Assembly: GCA_025267735.1 (NCBI GenBank)
Contig: CM046301.1
Coordinates: 15,746,190 to 15,810,189, forward strand
Reading direction: 5' to 3'
DNA: 64,000 bases
Source: Mactra quadrangularis
Taxonomy: Eukaryota; Mollusca; Bivalvia; Venerida; Mactridae
A program made the translations under genes and the position numbers. The first letter of the stretch is position 1. Every line of letters starts with the position of its first letter. The notes under the pieces are model-generated. The model saw nothing but the letters and a program-made list of their open reading frames with translations. It was not told where the DNA came from and searched no databases. Shown here piece after piece: positions 46,511 to 60,200 of the stretch.

Positions 46511-48294
46511 AAGTAGTGCTAGTGCTGCAGACTAAATGACGATTCAAGTCAAACGTTATCAATGAGATGACGTCAGAATGCCTCCAATCGTAGGTTTAAC
46601 ATTATTTTATCGTGTTCTTCAGTAAAGAAAACATATTTTTTTTAAATCGATCTCATTTTTAAACTGATATCGATCACCCGCTGATTTTTCTATGTATTTT
46701 TATATAGTAAAATAATCTTTTATAAATGTCAAAGGTTGGCATTATCGTTTTGTTTTACAGGAAATCTTGAAAACGCTACAGGAAGTGCCTCTACAACATA
46801 GTTTGCTTTAGTAGAAAATAAAAAACCTTAGGCAAACTTTACTTATGAATGCAGGACCCGGGCAATGACCGCTCGAACATTTTTCAAAACCATGGTTAAA
46901 GTTTATAAAACCGAAACAAATTGTTGTCCTAGTTTATCGACTGCACCCCCATCCTCACTTGTGAGGATTCTTGATACGCAACTGGCTTGTATTTTCTTGA
47001 TAATGTGAGAAATCGAAGATATGGCATGCAACTATTGTACTATATATAAAAAGACTAGTTTTATATATCATGATCTCTCATAGAATTGAATAGTATCTTT
47101 TATAAAACTGAAAATGACTTGTAAAATGGTAGTATTGTGTTGCTTATACTTAACCCTTAGGTTAGAACTTAAGAAAGCTTTGATGGTTTTATTTTGCAAT
47201 GGTAATGTACTGTGATGTGGGTAATCAAACAATGATCATTTGTTATTTATGATTGAATGCAAAGTATCATTTACCTTTGTTATACTAAATACTGGGGTAG
47301 TATTAAACAATTTGTTATAATGAACATAGTTTTTCCCACGTAAGCTGATCATTAAAACACGATATATATTGACTAAGATGTACTTGTTCATTATTAAAGC
47401 TTACCTTTTTGTGATGTAGGCTCGCTTATAATTACTACAAATGTATTTTGAATAAACAAAAGGAAGAAAAACACAGTTCATTGTTCGATCGGCAACTGAA
47501 ATTTTAATTTCTCATTCACAGCGAAAACTTGGAATCAATTCACGATTCGGATTAAGCTGACTTGACGTTTGTCAGCTGCTGCTTCTGCTGAGACGCGGAG
47601 TGTCGTCTGCTTTTTAAAATATTCAACAAAAACAACAATATTTTGTTTTGCGGTGAATGAACGCTTGAGCTTTAAATTCAACCATATTTAAACAAAGACT
47701 ATTTAGTATTACTAACAATGCGTTAAGAATTGAGGAGAGTAAGTGTGGTTGAGATGTATTGTTAAGATAAAGGATTTTCTACTTCCGGTAGAAGGGTTCA
47801 ATGTATCCTTCCTTCCTGATTTATCGATAACCAGTCAGCCGAGAGAGTTTATACTGTGAACGTTGTTTGTTACAGTCAGCGTTCAAGAGAGATTCGTTGA
47901 CATTTGGTTGTTATTGTTTATATAAAAGAAGTGAAATGTCGGATAGTTGTTTTAGTTAATAACTCGCATAGTAGCAATACTTAACTGAATAGTTTAAACG
48001 ATTATTTGCGAACCTGTTGAAGTGAGGAGTGCACGTGCGTGGAATATGTATTTATGAATTAGTGGTATATTTTTATTAGGTAATAAAATTATGCTTCGAT
48101 AGTTGCTACGGTGGGAGAGTTCGCGAGTTTTGTTGTAATTATATTTGAATGATTATTCTCAGCAGATATTAGTTGCAGAAACATTCTTGTAATATGACCA
48201 GTGTGGATTGGAAGAAAAGGAGAGTGTTTAGTTAGTTATAGTTAATTTTGTTTAAATATCCGGTGAAAATTATTAAAAACTTCAAATTTCACGT
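46511..48294. other. 5' flank and leader of the Rho-family gene
   Basis: No coding exon recognised upstream of the ATG at 48295. The promoter and leader must lie here or nearby. Sequence is AT-rich; several upstream ATGs occur, none with a long frame. Confidence 0.4.
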
Positions 48295-51200
48295 ATGTCG
48301 AGTATAAAACAAAAATACACCAGGATGAAGCGAAAATATGAATTCAGAGACAAAAGAAGCTCGTGTATAAAATGTGTGATTGTTGGGGACGCTGGTGTGG
48401 GAAAGTCTAGCCTGGCGGCTAGGTTATCTTCAAGAAAATTCAAAGATGAATACATTCCGACGATATTTGATAATTACGCAGGTAATGTATAATGTATTTA
48501 CGAATACTCGGCGTAGGTGGTTCTAACCGTCTGCGATGAAATCAGATATTGGTGAATATTGAATTAATTTTATCATTTAGATTTTCCATATGTTTTATTG
48601 GTAAAATATTTTAATCCATATACTCTGATTAATCTAATGGAAATTCTGGTTGATGCCATTAATGTAGTTGTTCACCATTGCAATGTAGACAATGTCAATT
48701 TGAAGTTGATAACTGTAGGTGAAGCTATTGTATTGAGAGGGTATCATATTATGTGGAATATTTCTTATGGTAGTTTATTTTCTCTCCCCTATGAATGTAC
48801 CCAGTAACATTGTTACAGTATAAGGGGAGGGGGAAACTATTTTTTGATAGCGTTTCATTTCATTGTCATTATTATATTTTGTTATATAATTATGCGGGGG
48901 TATTTTCTCTTGAATGTGCCTGAGTAACATGGTTTACTTTAAAGTCAAGATTGGAGTATTTTGTTAGATAAGGGGATTTTAATGTTTATTAGTTTCCGAA
49001 GCGAGAGTGACAGTTTCTATGTCCTATGCGCGGCTCAATTCAAGCCCGTGTTGGTCGCGCTTGGGATCGAACCCTTCTGACAGTCTGGGCATACGCCAGG
49101 CGTGGAGCTAGTAAAAATTGATTTCGACGAGTGAAACTCATTTTATTTATACTACTATAAGACATATAAAGTCGAAATTATAATGACTAAGACAATGGCG
49201 CTCTCTTCAAACCAAAAACCAAATCAAAGATTATCAATTACAGATCTTTTAGGGCTATTGGAGTCAAGCAGAACGGTGTACGTCTCGATATACTAAAGCC
49301 ATTATATCTTTAGTGGATCGGGGCCGTGCCGGTCGCCAGTGAATATATAAATTTGTATAATTATGATTACAGTATTGCTTATGTAACAGGAAGATCGAAC
49401 ATAGTTTCTCTCAAGTATTTGGAAATAATTTTAACTGCTATAATTAATCACCCAATACAATATACAGTATAATTGTAACTACAAGTAAAAATGGTTAAAA
49501 GACTAGACCATGATGTATAATTGATTCAGTATCGTTCGATGCCAAAATACAAACTTAACACCATGGCTGTCTTAATGATGTATTATTCATTCTATTATTC
49601 ATCGACTAATGTCTGTGTGAGTAGTCCGTCTTGACACTTAACTAAGGTCATGGTATAGTTAGAATTCTTGTTTAGTTTTAGGTCGGTAGAATTTGTTTTA
49701 AATTCAGGCAATACGGAATAGAATTGACTATAGAGACTCGATTTAAAATTGTCTGAAATAAAGACCAGTTTATACTGAGAAGTTAGTCCACCTCTGTCAC
49801 TAATTGAAAGGCCGTAATTTTAAATGTGTCCGATCATTAGTTGTTTCCAGCATTTGAATATCAAAAGGGTTCAAGAAAATTGAAGGGCGTTGTTTTAATT
49901 CAGTCAACGTTGAGCAGCAACATTTTTTCCCCGCTCGGTAAGCCCAATCGATGTAATTTCTGATTTCATTGCTCCAATTCGTCGAGGGGGTTAAATGAAT
50001 TCATTTCTTTTCCTATTCTCCCTCCCTCGAGCTCCGCTGTATCAAGTGGGTTTTGGCGATTAGTACTTAGTACTGACTGGTTTAAAGGGTTAGGCTATAC
50101 AGGTTAAGACATCTGAGCATTTTTGGAGACAGTTAATATACAAACCGTCTTTTCTAAAACAAATGTTAAAAGATCTACGTAAATAACAATGCAGCATGAG
50201 CTATCTTCATAAAATTTACTATAATTTTGCTCATATAGTAATTAAACCAAATAAACATTGTAAAAATGTATATAATGTGAAATCATTGTATTTTATACAT
50301 GAATGTGTTTCTATACAAACCGATTCTAGGATTGTCGGTGAAATCACTCTATTGTTATCAATGAATGAATGTGTCGTCTGCACTGTGTGTGCACATCGTC
50401 TCCTCATAATTATCACCATGACGACCTTGCACTTACTTTACTTGTCAGTAGTTTATCAAAAAGTGAGTACAAAATAATTCATTTTACGGAGAATGAAAAT
50501 ATACGATGTGCAACCAGGTACATACATGTGACAGTTAGATGGCATGTCGGCTGCACCCACTTTTTGCGGGAATCATCAATAAAATTAACATACAAGACAG
50601 GCGATTAACAGCGTGCTGTTAAGATGAATGTGTGAGGGAGAGAGAAAAGGAGAAAATGAGAGAAACTGGAAATGTGGTATAATCATCAATGAAATGGTAA
50701 ATACTTGATGTGAAAACAAATGTGAGTCATACAGTTGTCTAACATCAATGAAAATCAATGAGAAGTAGGTGCAGTTCGTTTTCTAGCAGAAAACAAGAAA
50801 ATTCACTGATACGTTATGTTTTCTAATAGTTTTCCTCTCTATTGACTAAGAGGTGAAAAAACAAATTAGAATATGTTCGGTTGTCATTCGGAAACATTCG
50901 TCATTTTCCGTTGATTATTTAGAAATTACCGTGAAATTAAAGATAAATATGCCTATTACAATATAAATAAAGAAAATGTAAAAAACTGAAAAAAGCTTAC
51001 TGTATATAATACAGTATATGCACTCGCAACATTTCTGACTTTTCCGTAAAATTACCAAATCGTTGTTACGACATACATGTATGCTATGTATGTACATGTA
51101 TTTAGAAATTCAAGTAAATTGGAAAAACAGCACTCGCGCCGCAATCTTTATTATACTTGACAATGTCAATTAGATCTACCTGAAAATATACATTTTTATT

Positions 51201-54200
51201 TTGACAAACCCTATCGAGATTAGAATGCTATCGTCGAGGTGTTCCGAATTATTCAAATTTTGTATCTATCTCACTTCGGCTTATTTCGGAAAATACGGAC
51301 GGAAATTCCCGACGTAATACGATTAAATTTATGATACAGAATATCATTTTATTCACCAGCTGCAGACATCAAGAGAGAAAATATTCATCGTAAAAGATAC
51401 AGGATTATGATATTTTGCTGCAGTTGGCAATATTTTATGCTAACTTACATCTGTTATTGCTAATTACGCCTGGTAACTGAGAACCGTCTTCAATATTTCC
51501 GCAATTAACATCATTTTGAATAAAATAAAATTATATTTTTGAAATATATAAACAATAACATATTTCTGCGTTTTAAGGTGGTCTGTTTTCTAATATTACT
51601 TTTTGAATTTATTGATTTTTTTTGTAAAATTGCTTAGATTGATTTGAAACTACGAAGAGGGAACGGGGGGGCATCATTGAGAAACATAAAACTTATTTCT
51701 GTGTAAACTACTTCTTCGCGCAGGTTGTTATTTAAAAAAGTGGAAAAACTGGGACGAGAGAAAATGGCATGTTTAAGCATATTACAATCTTTTTTACGCA
51801 ATTATTATATTATTACTGGAAAGGATTGGCCTCGCGTTTATGAATATTAATAACTAATGCACGGCAGTTGTTCGCAGCAATAGGACATAAAAGTATTGTA
51901 ACTTGTTTTGCTAAAATGCTTAGCTAACAAATACTCACTATATTTGATGTGCGAGTTATCTAATATAGATGCTGGGATATTTGTCTCTTGACAGAATGCA
52001 TTAATAAGTGCATATATGTTTGACAATACATTGTAATGTATTTAACTACATGTAGTTCACGGCTGTCAAATGTACCGTAACATACTAAGAGAGGCTGAAA
52101 CATTTCCTGGACGTTTTTATTGTTACATAAATTACAAATTGCACTCATATTTATAAATATTGTATGACCAATTATCTGGTTGTGTTCAGAAATGAAATAC
52201 ACTGGCTCAACAGTTACTGTGGGTAAACAACTTATACAAATAATGATGCAAATGTATATTGATGTCTTTTAAAAAAAAGTTATATTAGATGTATCTAAGA
52301 AAAATACATTTTTTTGTAATTTGAACGCACAACCAATGAATATGTATTAATTTTGAAACTTGAAATTTGTGTAATAGAATCCATCATTTACAGATTCGTG
52401 CCCTTTAAAAATAGTAACATAATGCCATAGATACGTTGTAAAGGCGCAGTTTAAAAAAGAACAATGAAACAAAATCCTGGAATGCAGCAGCGCACTTTGT
52501 CTTTATATCAGAATGGCTGGGATCTTGTTGTGTGCAGCTCGCATTTTAGGACACGGATACGGATTTCTTTAGAAGTGGGTGAATGATCTAGAACAAAATG
52601 TATGGTTACATCAATACATGGCTGCATTGTGTTAGTAAATCTGACACTGTACCATAAATGTGTGAAGTTAGTCCTATTGTCTAACGGAAATGTATATTAA
52701 TATCCGGGTTAGCTCATCTGCCGCACTTGTTGACCTACACAATGAACTCTATCAGGTTTGTCCATTGTTTCAAATTGCGGAAATTGTCGAGTAGTAACAA
52801 TTGGGTAATTAACTATCATTCGGAACACCATCTATTAGCAGAAAAACTGTCCATTATATGTTTTTGCGTAGAAAAAAAAACGCCGAAGAGTTCAGAATAG
52901 CCAATTATGAGTGACCGCTCTGCAATTTTCGTAACCCGATTGAGTCTATATACTAATCATGATGTTCATATGCGTTATATGCGAGGACGATGATAATATT
53001 CTTTAAGGGACCACATCTTCTTGTCTAAAAGATGGCCAAGACCGACGACGAACTATGTTAACACAAATGCTGAAACTACTAATTGTTAACTATTTCCAAT
53101 ACCCAGATGAGGCACTAAAATGAATATTTATCAGATGTATTTCAATATTTTGTTTCTATTTTCAGCGACTGTGATGTTGGACGAAAAACCATTCCATTTT
53201 AGCCTTTTTGATACTGCTGGCAAGGTATGTATTTAATGATAAAATTAGTTTAGATTAGGAGCAGAAGTCCGATGGAAGAAAGTGCGTTTTTGGACTTAGC
53301 TTTTCCGAGATCGAACCCTTTTAAATATAGTGGAACTGCGGATTGCACTGAGCCATTAATTTACCTGTGATTGCTTCATTCCACCCAGGTGATATTGGGT
53401 TCATCGAGGGTGATAAAATTTGTTAAGCCATAGTGCTGACAAAGACTCCCGGTGACTGATAAATACACATATAGATACATTTGTACCAGTAGTCTAATGG
53501 CCGAGAATAACAGCTGCATGGTCATTAAACATGCATCAGCATGGATTCTAGTCTATAAATTGATTCAATGCTAGAATTAAAGAACAAAAATCGTCACAAA
53601 AGCATTCTAATACAGTTGGCATAAAGACTTGTGAGAAAAAAAAACCGCTAAGTAGTTTCATATGAATGTAATATAACGCGCACGTGCTAGAAAATTTGCA
53701 ATAATTATTTCAAAGACAATTCTTATCATTCCTATATCTTATTTTCACTTAATTTTCTTGGGAAGTAATAAATTAAATAACATTCAATGTAATAGTATGA
53801 ATGTAGATATTAGCAGAAGATTATAAAACGTCAATATTTACATCATTTGGTGCTTGTTATAAGAAAGACACGTGTGAATTCTGGAATATCGTAATGTCTA
53901 GGGACTTATTATTGATGTTGCAGTTAATATGATATACGAAATGTTCCTCACGTTTGATGTGGTTATCTTTTATAGTCAGAAAATGAGGAAAACACGCTGA
54001 AGATGTGAACATGTTAATATTGCTGATTTGATAATTCTAACTAAATGCAATTTGTGTTATAACCAGTACAAAAATGTCATTTGGTTGAAATAATGAAATA
54101 AGACCACTAATGGCACTGCTTTAAGTTTTCTTATCTGAAATAAATGACAATAAAGGAATTGCTTCTGAATTGCTTTTAAAAATGATACTCTGAATTCAAA

Positions 54201-57200
54201 TTTAAATCAATTTTTGTATTAATTGATACGGACTGGCTCAGTTTTGTTCTTAAGAGCCAATGCAAATTGCTTAAACTACTGATTGTTGACTCTACAGGAA
54301 AGCTAGGTTAGGTGCGATGGACGCCGTGAAATGACCTAAATTGTGTTGATACGGCGTTAACTCCAATAAATAAAAAAAATATTGTTGACTCTGTCAGGTA
54401 CCCGAAGAGCACCGTCCAAAATGGTTGACTCGTGGTTTAGAAAGTTTTATGTTTTTTTAGAGTTTAATTCGAAAGTAATCCAAATATAGGAGGTTCTTGT
54501 CTTGTTATGTTGTGTTATGTTATGTCAATATCACTCCGGATCTAATCACTGGTGACCGGCACGGTCCCGAACTGGAAACACTTTATATACATAGTTTTTC
54601 AGATGCATGGACCCGTGACCACACTGGCAGTCTTTTGTCTTAATCATTGCGAAGTTATTATTATACATGTACATAATGACAAATCCACATATTTTGTTTC
54701 CATAAGTTAGAGGATTTGTAAATGTCTTAGTCTTTGACGTATAAACTATTTAATACAGCATGATAGATTGACTGTTAGCGCTTCTCTTTAGAAAGGAAAG
54801 CGAGTAAAGAAACGCATTCTAGAAAGTTTATGGAGTGAGTTCACAAAACTTAGTTCACATCCTAATAAAAGTATGACCATTTAACTAAAACTTAAACAAA
54901 TAATACATACATGCACATAGCTAAATTAGATCAAATGGGTTGAGCATGGGAGTGAACAATGGTCAATGGTCAATGAACATTTAAAATCACTAAATAACCA
55001 CACCCTTTTATCGTATTTCAAAGATAAAACATAGTACTCAAAGTGACCATTGTTTCAACATTAGTCCAGTAGCAAGGACGCCTGCTGTCGTCTGCATACT
55101 CAGCTGTTAAAATAGAGAATACTTATAAATAAGCCTTCATTAACATTTACTGTTTAAGTTAGGAATAAACTCGATTTAGAATAAGGATTGGTTGACAGTC
55201 CTTTTCCTGGAACATTCCGGAATAAACATAAGGTTATTAAGTAGAAATAATATAGTTGTAGTATGCAAAATATGTGACTGTACTTTTCTCCAATGTGATG
55301 TCTGGATTGGCGTTTTGATGAATGACAAATAACGCCTTACATTCTCATCAATGAGAAACAATGATACTTTAAAACTTTCTGTCCATGACTGAGAGAGATA
55401 AAAGCAAAGGCGACCGGCACAGTCCCGGCCCACAAATATACATGTTATTTGGAACACAATTTGCGTAGAAAATTGCCAAGCGCGTAAGAAGGAATTGAGA
55501 GCTCGAATCCCTTTGATTTTCAAACTTGTTGCATTTAGTGAGGAAAACAGGATTCAAAATGATATATTTGATTCCCCTCTCTGACGTTAAGTCGTTGGTT
55601 TTCTAGGTAATAACTGAATCAACCCTTGCTTAGCTTGGAGACTCCAACTTTGATGGCACTGTAATATGCAATGTCAGGCATAATGACACAAGCTGGTTTT
55701 TGTCATAAAATCGACCTCATTTAATGACATTAGCGTTCATGAATAAATCAATTCCTATTAGCAACACAATGTGTGCAACCTTTGTGAGTGGCAGCTGTGT
55801 GGCGATGTTTTCAATGTTTATGTCAACATGTCACGATCCCATAATGTTTATCACATGTTATTGAAGTCTGTTTGGATACGTCATTATAAACTATACTCAT
55901 AAATTTCGTTCTGCGAGAAATTAAGTTCCAATTAATGGAAGCAAATGTCTATAATCATCGTGTACCGGTACGTGCAAGACGGTGATGATGGTTTATAAAT
56001 GCAAATATACGTATCAAACGAGATTAATTATGTATTGTATCCAAGCAAACATGTCGTTTGGTTTCACAACTGTTTCTCTTGTAATAAGTCTCTGTCTACC
56101 GCTAGAATGCTTAATTAGAGAAAAGTGTCAGAATGAAGCGGAAAGATACAGAAATGAGCGCAAATAGTTGTTCAGAAATTTTAAGCAAATATAGCACTTG
56201 TCAGCAGACGATTTATCACATTCTACAGGAGCTGCATGTACATACAATGTAAATAAAACAGAAATTACAGATCGATTTTGAACGGAATTACAAATTCACA
56301 TCTGGGAATAATTTCCAAGAATTTAATACAGTTACAATCCGATATTAAGACCACATAAATGTAGTGACTACTTTAGGTCGAGTCTCATTTCAAACTACAT
56401 GTTTTTTTTTTGTCAAATAGTAATTGGAACTGGAACATCTTTATAAAATTACTCAATCACAGATTGTCAACATGAAAGAGTCCCCCAGGATGTTATGCGT
56501 ATATATAGTGCTCTAGTGCTCTTTTTTGTACAAATTAACTAATTTTCTAAATTGCTACAGCTCACGATGTAAACGTCCGTTCACTAATCATCCCTTCCAA
56601 ATTATAATATCCATGTTTTTAGCTTGGTTAAGCAATCACAACACTAATGTTCTTAGTGAAGTTAAATTTAGATACACAAAATTAAATGAAAGGAAAAAAA
56701 TAAATACCAACCTTTAATTACGCGGACTTCAATTATAGGAACGCGTTAAACAGATTTTTCCCGAAGAGATAAAATAATAAAAATGAATGATGCGTTCATC
56801 TTCATGACGTGAACGAAAAGAGGGGGAAATATGAATGCAAAAGATGTATAGGCTTTAGTTATGCATAACCCTCCAAAAGTCCGCTGTGAAGAATTCCCTC
56901 ACAGTTAAACTTACCATTATTATGCAAAACAATTGACAAGTGGGTACGATCAAAACGTTGACAAGTTGTCAAAAAAAGATGGTCATCCTGAATGTTGTAT
57001 AAGTTAAAGAAAAATTGCCATTTCTTTAAGAACTCTCACCTTCAATAGTGTATAACTTGTATACAAACCAAAAAAAAACCAAAAAAAAAACAACAACAAT
57101 ATAATTATGTATTTTTACTTACAAGCCTTTGAGAGACCAACGACTTGCTAAATTTTAAATCATGTTAACTGTTAAACTAACGCCACCTATCGGAGCTGAG

Positions 57201-60200
57201 AAACAAAGGGATGTAACTTTCGTCTAATTCAACGTTGCAAAGGATGAGAATTTTATTTGGTTTAAACAATTTTGTGAATAATGATTAATTAATAATAACT
57301 AATTGCTAGTGATTAAAAAAAACTTTTTTTTTTAATTTTCAGGAAGACTATGACAGACTACGTGTAATCTCCTACATGAACTGTGATATTTTCCTCGTCT
57401 GTTTTTCTGTGATAAGTCGAGAGTCCCTTGATAGTGTGACGTCACATTGGGTACCAGAAATCAACCATTACCTCCCTAAAACCCCTTTTATAGTAGTAGC
57501 CACACAGACAGACATGAGAAATATGACACCAATTAATGGGGTAAGTAAAATTGTTTACACTATTCCTAGCCTCCGTTCCTAGGACCTAGAACTATTTGGC
57601 TATGTCCGAAATGCCAAGATGATCGGAGTATGCAATCGAAATAAATATCCAACTTTTAAAGCTGCTTAATCATAGGTTTTAACTTAAATACAAAATATCC
57701 ACTTTTTTTAAACTCTCAGAAGTGTAAAGAAACTTTTTGGACACAGTAAAGTCATAGTAGTGTTCTTATAATAAAAAAATAGTTCAATAATGAATACCAC
57801 CCGGGGACTACAATGTCAATTTTCCTCTATTGATTAGATAATATTGAGAAGTTTCCGGCCTTGTGGAAGGGTAGGTGAGTACTGGTTGTAGACAAGGGTC
57901 CAGGAAAGCTATGTTAGGTGCGCTGGACGCCGTAAAATGACCTTAAATGTGTTGAAACGGCGTTAAATCCAATTAAAAAAATGAATACATGTGAAAAATA
58001 TGGTAGTTGTATGAATAAAAACTTATCCTGTTAGTAACGGTATAGATGCTTTTAGTGCATTTTTGTGACTTTTATTATACATGTATATTTCTCTCAATCT
58101 ATAAGCAAGTCTGTCTTAAAGTATTAACCATTCAATTTCTTAACACAAATACAGAAAGTGACGGGTATTTTTAACATATCAAAAAAAATCTATAAGCGAG
58201 TAACTTTAAATAATACTATTCCATTAAAGCATTAGGTGATACTCTGCACTACTATTCCCAAATGTGTATATCAGCTGTTTACCATTTAAAATTTAATGCA
58301 TTGTCTCTGTTGCTTTTAAGAGATAGAGTGTTTCTATGGACTGTATTTCCTGTTCAAGGCTTGTTATAGTAATATCAATGTCATATTTCAAGAACATCTT
58401 GCGCCCGGAAGTGAAAATAAAACGCAAATAGTGTTTTCTCTCGTAATCGTCTTATTCTGTCAATTTTCGTGATCGTTCGGCAATTTCAGCTTTGTCACTG
58501 AAAATGGCGATATTTGTCGAAGTAGACAGAATATCGTGGGGGGCATTGTATCGTATGTCACGGAAAATGGCGATATTTGTCGAATTAGGCCGAATATCGT
58601 GGAGTATTGTATCATATTTCACGGAAAATGACGACATTTGTCGAATTAGACCGAATATCGTGGGAGTATTCAAATTTAAAGTATGCTAACCAGAAACTGC
58701 CAAACCCTATCACTAAGCCATATAAGATTTAACAATACACGTCTAGCATACATTTTCATTCGTACAGAATAATTGACAGAAAGACAGGGTCACGTGACTT
58801 TGTGATTTCAAGAACTCTAAAATTGACATTTACTCTGTATTATCCAGACGCTTGTTGCCATGCTATTTCAAGACTGGTTTTAAACAACAATAACTTCCAG
58901 CAAACCATTCTACCAGACAGCAATAGCTATTATATATTTCAATAGAGGACGAAAAGCGTCTAGACGCTCTTGTAACCATAGTAACCGAAATCAATAAACA
59001 GACGTCATAGGTCAACGCCCCCTCCCCTCATCAATTTGTTTAATGAAAAAAATCTATATGTCAGATTTGGACAGAAGTGTGAGATCTGGCGATTGTTAGA
59101 ATCGAAAACAAACTATATGTTCTCTTTCCACTAATGTCATTGAACGCCCACGCTATTTGATAATGTTCTTTTAAATATCAAATGTTAAGTTTGACTTTAG
59201 TTGTGTATCAGAATGCTATCATCTAAAACAATTTATGTTTATCCTTTCAACCTGTATCAAAAGAATCTTACTTTCAATGATCTATTTGTCAATCATCACC
59301 TTAATTTTTCTAGAGCACTATAGCCCAATTTATGTCAGGAATCAAAGAGTTATATTTCAACTAGTCCGTCGGTATAAGAAAAGTAGCCCGAATCAGTTTT
59401 CTCTTGTTCTGGGTTTCGGGCAAGTGGGTTAAGGCAATGACTGCTGTTAGTCGATACCATAAGCTACCTATAGCATTTTCTATCAGGATTGGAAGGTAGT
59501 TAGCGTAAAGCTTCAAGATTGTGGTAGCGGAAAAAATTCTATCTTTCGAACCGATGTTTTGGAGAGTAGGAAAGGGGTTGCAGCAACTACTGTTCACTGT
59601 CAAATTAACATAATGTTCTTCGTGTATGGTGTACAATTCCATTTTCTTTCTCAAACTTTAATTGAATGCAGCCCTGATGTAATTAAACATCTCAGTTATT
59701 TCATCATTCGTTCTGACTGAACCAAATCTAATCTATATTAAGTTTCTTCATAATATTCTATTTCTAAAATTATCTTAGCGGAAGATAAATTCTAAATATT
59801 TATAATCATTATGAAAGTTGTATATGTATACATTGTGCATTGTATTCCTGTATAATCAGCTGTATGTTTCATATAGAGTGTGAATGGTCGTTTCTTGTAT
59901 ATTGCATTGTGTTGCAACTATACAATTCATCATATATAATGCACATACTTGAGAAAACTTGTAAATCTTCCAGTTAGGTCAAGCAGTATAACACATGTAC
60001 ATTATATATGCATGTACAATGTTATATGTCTTAAGCGTACAAAAAGAGGATACTTAGAATGAGGTCGTTTAAGACAGATAGTATATTTACTTAGGATCAG
60101 TACCTGGAAATTCAATCGAAACGAAATCGACAATCGATCACGTCAATTTACTCCTAGGAGGCCTGGAACTGGTGTTACCAACGACCCTACGCACTTTCTT

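Noticed and set aside
58452..58689. Coding frames on both strands
   Set aside because: They follow the near-3n period of the tandem repeat.
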